Shown here: piece by piece, positions 25,379 through 33,148 of the stretch
Numbering within the stretch: position 1 is the stretch's first letter
How the letters are laid out: the number at the start of each line of letters is the position of its first letter
Translations under genes and position numbers: made by a program
DNA from: Aquibium carbonis
GTDB lineage: Bacteria; Pseudomonadota; Alphaproteobacteria; Rhizobiales; Rhizobiaceae
NCBI RefSeq assembly: GCF_003970795.1
Contig: NZ_RWKW01000015.1
Span: 1-64,000, forward strand
Length of the DNA stretch: 64,000 nt
Direction: 5' to 3'
Notes under the pieces: model-generated
Databases searched by the model: none
What the model saw: only the letters and a program-made list of their open reading frames with translations
What the model was told of the DNA's origin: nothing

Positions 25379-28111
25379 TCAGGCGAGGAGGTTTTCCTTC
25401 AGGAACGTCCCCAACTCGCCTTTCCGCTGCAGGAGGTAGAGCAAGGCGTGGTCCTTGAAACGCTCGTCTCCCTTGAGGATGGCCGAATCGATCAGCGTCT
25501 TGATCTCGGCCGCGCCCATGGCATCGCGCTGCTTGCGCGCGGAATAGGCGAGGACGATCGTCGTCGCGCCCTCGCGGGCCTGCAGGCCTGCGCAAAGCCG
25601 CAGCACCTCGGTCAGATGCGGATGGTGGGACGGACGGTCCGCGCCGGCTGCGAGAACCCTCGGCCAGCGATTGACGATCGCGGCGCAGATGGCCGGGATC
25701 GCGCCCGCGCTGGTGCCGAGCGCGACAACCCGGGCGTTGCCGCGCGCGCTGGCGTAGGTCTCCAGCCACCGCGCCGCCGCCTCGATCGTATCGCCCACAC
25801 CCGGTATCCCGAACAGGTAGTGGCGGCGGCTCGGATCGCGCAGCACGAGCAACTCGCATTGCGCCGGATCGAGCGCGCACAGGATATGGTAGGTCGGCGC
25901 CGTCAGGCGCATGGCGCGGCTGGAAAACCCGACAACCAGCGTCTTGCGGGCGCTGGCGCCGCGATGCGGCGCATGAAACAGATCCACATTGGGTCCGACT
26001 TCCTCCCGAACCCAGGCCAGCGGATCGGCAGCCGCGGCGATGGTCGCTTCGAACTCGCGCCGCATGGAGGCGCGCCGCCGCGCGATGCGCAGCGACAGGA
26101 TCGGATGCCTCAGCAGCGCCGCCAGCGTCGAGGCGCCGCCGCGATGCTCGATCAGCTGCTTCAGTTCGGCCGGCGTCGATATGGTTTCGGCCGTGTGGCG
26201 GGCGGCCTCGAACGCGACCTCGCTCGTGGCGGAACGCAGGAAGTCCGGCGTGATCGCCTGGCGATCGGCCATGGTTCCGGTGACGAGATCCAGCACGGCA
26301 TCCCGGTCCGTCGCGTCCCTGGCCTGGCCGAACGGCGGCTTGACGGAACAGCCGAGTTCGACGAGGCAGGCCGCCATGCTGCGGACCGTGTCGAAGTGCC
26401 GGACAGCCTCGTCAGGCAGCTTGAAGCCGACCATGGCCTCGGCCGCGAGGAAAATGCGGACGCTGGAGAGCGAATCGCCTCCGATGGCGGCGAAACTGTC
26501 ATCGATGCCGACCTCGGGAACGTCGAGTTCGTCGGCCCACAGAGCCGCGAGCGCCGCCTCGAGTTCATTCGTCGGCCGTGCCGGGCCGGGGCCGGAGACC
26601 TGCCGCGCCGCGAACAGGGCCGCGACATCCTTGCGCAGGACCTTGCCCACGGGGGACTTGGGCAGGCTTTCCACGGCCATGAAGTGGCGCGGTATCTTGA
26701 ACGCCGCCAGTTGGCCCCCGACGAAGGATCGTACGTCCTGGTGGGTGACGATCGCCCCGGGGCGGATGACGACGGCGACGCCGAGATCCTCGCCCAGCGT
26801 GGGGTGGACGACCGGGAACGCGGCGGCATCCTCGATGCCGGGATGACCCAGGAGCGCCTCCTCGATCTCGTAGGGGGAGATCTTCTCTCCGCCGCGGTTG
26901 ATCAGTTCCTTGGCCCTGCCCGTGAGGAAGAGGTCGCCGTCGGCGTCGAGACGGCCGAGATCGCCGGTGTAGAACCACCCGTCGCGGAAGGCTTCGGCAT
27001 TGGCCTGGGGATCGTTCTCGTAACCGGCGAACACGTTTGCGCCGCGGATGGCGACGTGCCCGCTCTGGCCCGCAGGCAGCGCACGCCCTTCGGCGTCCAG
27101 GATCGCCACGAGCGTGCCGCAGGACGAGCCGGTGGAATTGGGCTTGCGGACTGCCGGGGGCAGGCGCGTGGAGGTGATGAGCGGCGACGCCTCCGTCATG
27201 CCGAAGGTCTGGATGACCGGCACGCCGAAGGATGCTTCGAGGTCAGCCATCCACTGCGGCGGCAGCGCCGCCGCCACCGAACGCAGGAAACGCAGCGACG
27301 ACCCGCGTGGCGGTGTCTCGGCGTTCATGGCGTGGTGATACAATTCGCGAAGCGTGGCGGGAACGCCCTGGAACCAGGTCGGCCGGAACCGCGGCAGCAG
27401 GTCGAAGAAGCGAGCCGCATCGAACCCGCCGGCCACGACGACCGAGCCGCCCGACATCAGCGGTGCAAGCAACAGGTCGACGATACCGCCGATGTGGTGC
27501 TGCTCCCACATGCTCAGGACGCGATCGCCAGCGCCGAGATCCATCGAGCGGACGACGTCGGCAGCCCCTGCGCACAGGTTGCGATGGGTCAACGGCACCA
27601 GCTTGCCCCTGCCGGTCGTGCCCGACGTGGTCAGCACCATCGCAACGTCGTCCGGGCCCGGTGAGACCGCGCTGTCCGTCGACGCGCCGTCCCCGCCGAG
27701 AAGCTCCCCCGACGGAATGACGGCAAGCCCCAGTTCCCGGGCGGCGGCGACCGCGGGCCCGCAGGCCTGCGTATCGGCCAGGAGCAGCCGGACACCGGAA
27801 TGGGTAAAGTTGGCGCGGTGTTCGTCGCGGGTGAAAGCCGGGTTGAACGGTACGGCCGTGCAGGCAGAGCAGGCGGCCAGCAGGGCGACCGACATGTCCG
27901 GTCCATTCGGCATGACGATGCCAAGCCGGGCGCCCCGGTCGACGCCTCTCGCCCGCAGGCGTCCAGCGAGCATGGCGATACGCCGGTCGAGTTCGCGATA
28001 CGTCGTCTCGCCATGGTCAGGCGAGAGCAAGGCAACCGCATCGCCATACTGCGCTGCCGCCTGTTTCAGCACGGACGCAATGTCGGGCGCTGCGAGGACG
28101 GCGGGGTTCAT
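25379..28111 (-). CDS. Adenylation domain - carrier domain - hydrolase-like fusion protein
   Basis: A 910-residue single-module protein. Residues 1-500 are an AMP-forming acyl/amino-acyl ligase: TTSGTTGRGKLVPLTHRN, QTFGMTEASP, FYTGDLGRLDADGDLFLTGRAKELI and a late PKSPVGKVLRKD lysine motif. Residues about 515-585 form a phosphopantetheine carrier with Ser547 in GGDSLSS. The remainder (about 590-910) includes a GTSAG elbow (Ser801), resembling an alpha/beta hydrolase or acyltransferase-like fold. It would activate a carboxylic acid, load it on its own carrier, and possibly hand it to an acceptor. Its start overlaps the stop of the GT92-like gene (ATGA), tying acyl activation to glycan synthesis. 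The acid is unknown. Confidence 0.87.
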   Translation of the reverse strand: MNPAVLAAPDIASVLKQAAAQYGDAVALLSPDHGETTYRELDRRIAMLAGRLRARGVDRGARLGIVMPNGPDMSVALLAACSACTAVPFNPAFTRDEHRANFTHSGVRLLLADTQACGPAVAAARELGLAVIPSGELLGGDGASTDSAVSPGPDDVAMVLTTSGTTGRGKLVPLTHRNLCAGAADVVRSMDLGAGDRVLSMWEQHHIGGIVDLLLAPLMSGGSVVVAGGFDAARFFDLLPRFRPTWFQGVPATLRELYHHAMNAETPPRGSSLRFLRSVAAALPPQWMADLEASFGVPVIQTFGMTEASPLITSTRLPPAVRKPNSTGSSCGTLVAILDAEGRALPAGQSGHVAIRGANVFAGYENDPQANAEAFRDGWFYTGDLGRLDADGDLFLTGRAKELINRGGEKISPYEIEEALLGHPGIEDAAAFPVVHPTLGEDLGVAVVIRPGAIVTHQDVRSFVGGQLAAFKIPRHFMAVESLPKSPVGKVLRKDVAALFAARQVSGPGPARPTNELEAALAALWADELDVPEVGIDDSFAAIGGDSLSSVRIFLAAEAMVGFKLPDEAVRHFDTVRSMAACLVELGCSVKPPFGQARDATDRDAVLDLVTGTMADRQAITPDFLRSATSEVAFEAARHTAETISTPAELKQLIEHRGGASTLAALLRHPILSLRIARRRASMRREFEATIAAAADPLAWVREEVGPNVDLFHAPHRGASARKTLVVGFSSRAMRLTAPTYHILCALDPAQCELLVLRDPSRRHYLFGIPGVGDTIEAAARWLETYASARGNARVVALGTSAGAIPAICAAIVNRWPRVLAAGADRPSHHPHLTEVLRLCAGLQAREGATTIVLAYSARKQRDAMGAAEIKTLIDSAILKGDERFKDHALLYLLQRKGELGTFLKENLLA

Positions 28112-29040
28112 TCGGCTTCCGCAGGGCTCGTGGCGATCCTGCCGCTCTTGATCCGGTCCCAGAGCGGCTGGATCGTGCGGTCTTCGGATCCGTTCAGCAT
28201 TCGCTCGCGCTCAAGCCAGCGTTGGAGGTTGCGCTTGGGCCGGTTGCGGTTGCAGATGCTGCCGCGCGCGACCTTCTCCGTCATCTCGTCGAGCGACTTC
28301 GCCCAGTAATGGTTGATGCGCAGGACGGCGTAGCTGACGGTCACGCCGCGATCCCGCTGGCGCGCCGGCCTGCGGTTCTCGTCCAGCACCTCGCCGGCCC
28401 ACAGGAACTTGGGCTTGTGAACGTTGTAGCGTCGCACCATGCGCGGATTGACGATGCTCTTTCCATCGCGCGACCAGCCGGTGACATAGTCGCTGCGATC
28501 CTGCGACTTGCCGTGGTCGAAACGGTCGTCGATGGCGCCCGCGAGATCGAGGCAGCGCGTGTAGGCCTCGATCACCGGTCCCTCCGGCCGTGTCCGGTGG
28601 CCCGAAGAGCCGAACAGCACCCAATAGACGAAGATCGCCGCGACGTCGGTGTAGTCGCGCAGCACGTCGGGGAGGTCACGGCCGGACGGGCTGTAGAGAA
28701 ACTCGTCCAAGTCGATGAAGGCGATCCATCGCGCGCGGTCACGGTTGTTGCGGATGCAATGGTTGTAGGCGGGCACCTGCGCTTCCGTCGGCCAGTCGGT
28801 CACGGTGACCAGCCCCCGGCGGATCCATGGTTCGAGCACCTCGGCCCAGTTGTCATCGCTGGCATCGTTGTAGAGGAAGAAGTGCTGGACCCCGACGCCA
28901 TAGTGGAAGGTGAGCCACTCCTCCAGATAAGGGCCTTCGTTCTTGAAGATGGCGCACACGGCGAGTTCGAACTCGAACGCGGCCTTCCGGTTGCGGCGGG
29001 CGGCGATCCAGCCGCCGACGAGGCGGACGATCGGCTTCAT
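28108..29040 (-). CDS. Glycosyltransferase family 92-like protein
   Basis: A 310-residue protein. It has the family opening CAIFKNEGPYLEEWLTFHYGVGVQHFFLYNDASDD, a DLDEF metal site in WIAFIDLDEFLYSP, and the late INHYWAKSLDEMTEKVARG segment. These are characteristic of GT92/GT2-like enzymes in bacterial capsule, LPS or exopolysaccharide loci. No membrane segments beyond a basic N-terminus. The stop overlaps the start of the adenylation-carrier gene by four bases; 67 bases upstream is another glycosyltransferase on the same strand. Sugar donor unknown. Confidence 0.88.
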   Translation of the reverse strand: MKPIVRLVGGWIAARRNRKAAFEFELAVCAIFKNEGPYLEEWLTFHYGVGVQHFFLYNDASDDNWAEVLEPWIRRGLVTVTDWPTEAQVPAYNHCIRNNRDRARWIAFIDLDEFLYSPSGRDLPDVLRDYTDVAAIFVYWVLFGSSGHRTRPEGPVIEAYTRCLDLAGAIDDRFDHGKSQDRSDYVTGWSRDGKSIVNPRMVRRYNVHKPKFLWAGEVLDENRRPARQRDRGVTVSYAVLRINHYWAKSLDEMTEKVARGSICNRNRPKRNLQRWLERERMLNGSEDRTIQPLWDRIKSGRIATSPAEAE

Positions 29041-29107
29041 CGGCCCGCGAGCCCGGCTGGGGCGTGGGGATCGACGACGGCGGCGGAAACCTGCATCGCG
29101 CCGGAGT

Positions 29108-29797
29108 TCAAAATCCGCCCTCGATATCGCGCTGGGCGCAATAATCCGTCAGGAGCCGCTCGCGGTGCCACTCCTGCGCCATGGGCGCGTCGGCGTATTC
29201 GTGGAAGCAGGGCGTGCCGAGCGTGAAGTGTAAAAGCTTGGCCTCGGGATTGGGCCCGAACTCGTCGGGAAGCCAGTTCCATGCCTTCGGCAGTTCGCCG
29301 ATGAGGCTGTCGTCGAGCCAGGTGAAGCGGTGAAGCTGGGCGCCGGTTCCGTTCGCCACGAACTCCGGCGTCACGACGCTGTTGGCCGGGTGCCCGCAGT
29401 TCCACAGCACCACGCTCGACCAGTTCTTTCGCGGATAGTCCTGATTGACGGAGCCGAGATACTTGGTCTGCGCCTTGGTCTTGTAGTCGTGGTGAACGCA
29501 CATGACCGCCTTGGAATCGTCGCGCAGGTCCCAGAGCTTGGCGATGTCGTCGCGCAGGATCATGTCGCCGTCGATGAACAGCGCCCAGCCCTTGTAGTTC
29601 ATCAGGTGCGGCACGAGAAACCGCGTGTAGATGAAGTGGTTGGAACCATCGCCATGCCGCTCCGAGTAGGACTTCAGGTTCTTGAGAGCGAGCGGCGTGA
29701 TCGAGACGACATCGCTGGAATGCCGGATGATGCTGTTGACGCAGACATGAAAGGCGATCGCCTCTCGCGGATCGAAGCCAATGAGAACGTTGATCAT
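29108..29797 (-). CDS. Glycosyltransferase (GT8-like fold)
   Basis: A 229-residue protein beginning MINVLIGFDPREAIAFHVCVNSI, with a metal-binding DGD in ALFIDGDMILRDDIAKLWDL and late HFTLGTPCFHEY. Similar single-domain proteins occur widely in rhizobial surface-polysaccharide loci. The ATG at 29797 gives the family N-terminus; an ATG four codons upstream (29809) is equally possible. It is the second gene after the sulfotransferase at 29909-30679 on the minus strand and precedes the GT92-like gene. Donor and acceptor unknown. Confidence 0.82.
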   Translation of the reverse strand: MINVLIGFDPREAIAFHVCVNSIIRHSSDVVSITPLALKNLKSYSERHGDGSNHFIYTRFLVPHLMNYKGWALFIDGDMILRDDIAKLWDLRDDSKAVMCVHHDYKTKAQTKYLGSVNQDYPRKNWSSVVLWNCGHPANSVVTPEFVANGTGAQLHRFTWLDDSLIGELPKAWNWLPDEFGPNPEAKLLHFTLGTPCFHEYADAPMAQEWHRERLLTDYCAQRDIEGGF

Positions 29798-29908
29798 TTC
29801 GGCATCCATGCAGTTCGAAGATCGGGTTGGCCGTGCGCCGGCGAACGATCGTGGCGACCCCGGCAATCTAGCTGAAGAACGGCGGTGGGTACATGTGGTT
29901 CGACGCGC

Positions 29909-30679
29909 TCAGCCACGAACGAACCCCGCAGCCTCTATTTCCGCAAGGGTTCGGATTTCGCGGTCCAGCGCCATGGCGTCGCGCCCTGTCGAGCGCTTGT
30001 GGAGCCAGGCTTCGCAGCGCAGCCTCGCGGTCTCGACGGGCGCGTTGCGCCGCAAGCCGGCTATGCGGCGGTCGACGAGGTTGCGCCCCACGAACGCCCC
30101 CAGCCGCGCCAGTTCGACGTCGTCGCGCATCAACCGCGCATAGTCGACGAGAATGCGGCGGTGGGACGGCGCGGCCGTATAGGCGTCGAGCATGCAGCGA
30201 TTGTACGCTTCCCAGGCGCGGAGCACGTGAAGGCCGCGGAGGGGGGCGTATCGCCGTCGCTTCAGATAGTGCGCATGCACCTCGCGGACGTCGCGGAAGA
30301 CGCAGACCAACCGGTGCTCAGGCAGGACCGCCTTCCAGAAATCGTAGGTGAGGCAGGTCCGGGGATCCTTGAAGCCCCAGGCGGGATCGCGAGCACCCGC
30401 CGCCTCCACGAGCGCTTGGGCGGCGACCCGCAGGTCGGGCGTCACGCCGGCCAGGTCGAGCCGGTCCACCACGCGGATGCTCGGTGCTTCCCCGCAGTCA
30501 AGCAGGCGCTTGTTGAGCCGGTTGGTGTCTTCACGCTCGAAATGATTGCCGAGGTCGTAGGTTTCGGCGCTGTCGTCTTCCACCATCCGGATGCCGGAAT
30601 GGTGCAGGATCTCGCTGACCAGCGTGGTTCCCGACTTGTGCATGCCCAGCACCACGCAGATTTCAGGCATCGGATCCAT
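29909..30679 (-). CDS. Sulfotransferase family protein
   Basis: A 256-residue cytosolic-type sulfotransferase. The PAPS 5'-phosphosulfate loop is visible near the start as VVLGMHKSGTTLVSEIL; a 3'-phosphate-binding element is likely in CVFRDVREVHAHYLKR. Members transfer sulfate from PAPS to a hydroxyl or amine of a glycan or lipid. Several in-frame ATGs lie close together (30697, 30679, 30670); 30679 is a compromise and not decided by a strong ribosome site. It is divergent from another sulfotransferase gene starting at 30796, so the 116-base gap probably holds promoters for both halves of the cluster. Confidence 0.82.
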   Translation of the reverse strand: MDPMPEICVVLGMHKSGTTLVSEILHHSGIRMVEDDSAETYDLGNHFEREDTNRLNKRLLDCGEAPSIRVVDRLDLAGVTPDLRVAAQALVEAAGARDPAWGFKDPRTCLTYDFWKAVLPEHRLVCVFRDVREVHAHYLKRRRYAPLRGLHVLRAWEAYNRCMLDAYTAAPSHRRILVDYARLMRDDVELARLGAFVGRNLVDRRIAGLRRNAPVETARLRCEAWLHKRSTGRDAMALDREIRTLAEIEAAGFVRG

Positions 30680-30795
30680 AAGGCCCACTCTGTCCATGAC
30701 GACCGGCGGCAGCCCGGTTGGAAGCGACAATCCCGGGATCGCAAGACCGTTCCCATTCGCCTTGACACCGCACACATATTCGGTGGATCAACGCG

Positions 30796-31452
30796 ATGGA
30801 AGCGATTTGTCCCGTACTCGCCCGGCGGCAGAAAAGGCTCATGCCGGTATTCGACATCAACGGTCGCAGGATCCTGTTCATCCACATCCCGAAGAACGCC
30901 GGCACGAGCGTCTCGGAATATCTCGGCCGCCACGCCCCGAAGCGATTCGACATGCCGATGCAGGTCTACGGGCGACGGCTGAGACCGCGTCACCTGCACG
31001 GGGCCGCGCTCGAGCAGATCTTCTTTGCCGGCATGTTCGACTATGCCTTCATGGTCGTGCGCAACCCGCTGTCGCGGATCCTGAGCGAGTACTCGTACCA
31101 GCGCAAACAGGTCGGCTTTCACTGGCAGAACTTCGTCGGTTTCGACCGCTGGCTGGACTACAGCCTGCAGCGGCGCGCGCGGAACGCCTGGTTCAGGGAG
31201 AACCATTTCCGCCCACAGACCGAGTTCGAATGCTTCGGCTGCGAGACCTTCCGCATCGAGGACGGGCTCGACAGGATCATCCCGCGCCTGCGCGAGGCGA
31301 CCGGGGCGCGGCTCGACGGCGGGTTCAAGCATGACAATGTCTCCGCCAAGTCGCAGGTCGCGCCCAGCGAACGCAGCCTGGCGCGGATCGTCGAGACCTA
31401 CCGAGGCGATTTCGCGCGCTACGGTTATGATCTGCCCGGTGGCGCCGGATGA
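30796..31452 (+). CDS. Sulfotransferase family 2-like protein
   Basis: A 218-residue protein. ILFIHIPKNAGTSVSEYLG is the PAPS-binding loop of the carbohydrate sulfotransferase (family 2/HNK-1) group, and FMVVRNPLSRILSEYSY is the second PAPS-binding segment with Arg and Ser. The ATG at 30796 has GGTGGAT upstream; an internal ATG at 30841 would give a shorter, also typical N-terminus. The stop overlaps the next gene's start by four bases (ATGA), beginning a tight three-gene plus-strand unit. Substrate is probably a surface glycan. Confidence 0.85.
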   Translation: MEAICPVLARRQKRLMPVFDINGRRILFIHIPKNAGTSVSEYLGRHAPKRFDMPMQVYGRRLRPRHLHGAALEQIFFAGMFDYAFMVVRNPLSRILSEYSYQRKQVGFHWQNFVGFDRWLDYSLQRRARNAWFRENHFRPQTEFECFGCETFRIEDGLDRIIPRLREATGARLDGGFKHDNVSAKSQVAPSERSLARIVETYRGDFARYGYDLPGGAG

Positions 31453-32261
31453 AGAAGATCGTCATCCTCGGCGCCAAACCCGGCGCCGTCATCCCGACCG
31501 CCGATGCCATCTACGCGGCCAACGCTGCCGTCATGGGGCACGAGGCAGCCTTCGCCGAGTGCCGCGAGCGGATCGTCGTGGCGAGCAGCACGGTTCTGGC
31601 CAAGGGGATCGAGCACGAAGCCGGCGGAGACGACCTCTACGGACGAAAGCTCGCGGCCGTGCGCGCCAGCGGCGCCTCCCGACTGGTGCTGTTCGCCGAT
31701 CCGGGGCGACGAAACCATGTCGACCGCGTCCTGTCCCTGCTGGCGACCAGCGACCCCGCCCCGGCCACGACGGTGATCAGCGTCAGGGAGCGGACGGCCA
31801 TGGTGGAGAACGTCGGCCGCCTGCGGTATCCGGTCATGGATCGGACGTTCTTTTCGCAGCCGGTCGGCGTCCAGTTGCGCGACGCGACCGAGATCGCGGG
31901 ATACTGGCTGAACCGCGTCGCCGGCGACGGCATGAAGGACGTGCGCGCCAAGTACCGGCCCTCGACCGGCATCCTGGCCTTGCTGCTGGCGATCACCGAA
32001 AACGGCGAGGCGGCCACCTACATCATCTGCGGCATTGGCCTCAGCGACCGTAACGTCTTCCTGACGAGCGGCGGCTACCGGTTCAATCGCAACAACGCCG
32101 GACATGTCCTGCCCAAGCACACGCGGGCCGACATGATCTTGCTGGCGCGGCTTCGGGAGCGGTATCGCCTCGTCACAACCGAACCGGAACTGGCCGGCCT
32201 TGCCGATCTTTACGGTCCCACCGCAGCGGCGAGCGGCACGGACGCATGTGAGGAACGATGA
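31449..32261 (+). CDS. Unassigned glycan-region protein, possible sialyltransferase-like fold
   Basis: A 270-residue protein without a clear assignment. It opens with KKIVILGAKPGAVIPTADAIYAANAA, a Rossmann-like strand-loop. The later segment YRPSTGILALLLAITENGEAATYIICGIGLSDRN has the order P-S/T-T-G, hydrophobic helix, then a glycine-ended strand that recalls the small sialyl motif of GT29-like enzymes; a conserved-looking NNAGHVLPKHTRAD follows. This is weak fold-level similarity. It overlaps both neighbours by four bases (two sulfotransferases), so it is part of the same biosynthetic unit. It could also be another sugar-modifying enzyme. Confidence 0.65.
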   Translation: MKKIVILGAKPGAVIPTADAIYAANAAVMGHEAAFAECRERIVVASSTVLAKGIEHEAGGDDLYGRKLAAVRASGASRLVLFADPGRRNHVDRVLSLLATSDPAPATTVISVRERTAMVENVGRLRYPVMDRTFFSQPVGVQLRDATEIAGYWLNRVAGDGMKDVRAKYRPSTGILALLLAITENGEAATYIICGIGLSDRNVFLTSGGYRFNRNNAGHVLPKHTRADMILLARLRERYRLVTTEPELAGLADLYGPTAAASGTDACEER

Positions 32262-33019
32262 GCCTGGCGAAGGACAAACTCCGGGCATTCTACCGGCAGG
32301 TCAATGATGGCTTCGTTCCGGTGCTGCTCGGCCCACGCTTCGGGCGCCAAGGCATCAATGTCGGCGCCTCGCGCCACGTCGCGTTGTACCCGCGATTGCG
32401 CCTTGCCTACAATCGCATCAAGAAGAACGCCAACTCGTCGACGGTGACGGTGCTGACGGAAATCGAGAGCGGGCGCCGTCTGGACGACCGTCCGGCAAAG
32501 TCCGCCTCCCTGCACATGCAGAAGGCCTCGCCGCTGCAGGTGCTGAAAGCCAGGGACTACCACTACTTCGTCATCGTGCGCGATCCCTACTCGCGCGTTC
32601 TCTCCGCCTTCCTCAACAAGTTCGGCAAGGCGGAGTACCAACGCCGGTTCGGGGCGTTCGATCTCGATCGACGGGGCTTCCGCGATTTCGTCGCGTGGCT
32701 GGCAAAGGGCGGACTGGACGAGGATCCGCACTGGGACCTGCAAAAGAAGATGCTCTTCATGCCGCTTTCGCGATATGATTCCGTTCTGACGTTCGAGGAC
32801 TACCCGCACTGCTTCGCCGGCCTGCTGGAATCACGCGGCATTGCGCTGCCAGCGGATGTCGAGACGACGCTCGCCCAGGTCAACCTCGAGACCCGAACCA
32901 GGGCCCGATCGAAGATGGCGGCGTTCTATGACGAGGGCATCGCCACCCTCGTGCGCGACCTCTACGAGGAGGATTTCGATGCCTTGCCTTACGACCGGTC
33001 GCCTCCCCTCGGCTCGTGA
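32258..33019 (+). CDS. Sulfotransferase family 2 protein
   Basis: A 253-residue PAPS-dependent sulfotransferase of the HNK-1/chondroitin type. AYNRIKKNANSSTVTVL replaces the usual PKVGST-like first loop, and HYFVIVRDPYSRVLSAFLNKFG is the classical second PAPS-binding segment. The C-terminal helices include NLETRTRARSKMAAFYDEGI. It starts within the stop of the preceding gene (ATGA). Three sulfotransferases in 3.2 kb strongly suggests a sulfated surface product. Confidence 0.88.
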   Translation: MSLAKDKLRAFYRQVNDGFVPVLLGPRFGRQGINVGASRHVALYPRLRLAYNRIKKNANSSTVTVLTEIESGRRLDDRPAKSASLHMQKASPLQVLKARDYHYFVIVRDPYSRVLSAFLNKFGKAEYQRRFGAFDLDRRGFRDFVAWLAKGGLDEDPHWDLQKKMLFMPLSRYDSVLTFEDYPHCFAGLLESRGIALPADVETTLAQVNLETRTRARSKMAAFYDEGIATLVRDLYEEDFDALPYDRSPPLGS

Positions 33020-33148
33020 CGACACGGGAAAGGCGCCGATGATGACGACCACCAACTGCGCGTCCCCTTCGCCAAGCCGCCAGGGCCGGCTGGACCGAAC
33101 CATCCGGCGCAGCGGCACGGGACGGGCGGGGATCACGGGTCTCCTGGG

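Noticed and set aside
30762-30790. TTGACA hexamer as the promoter of the sulfotransferase gene at 30796
   Set aside because: No acceptable -10 element at 16-18 bases spacing before the start codon.
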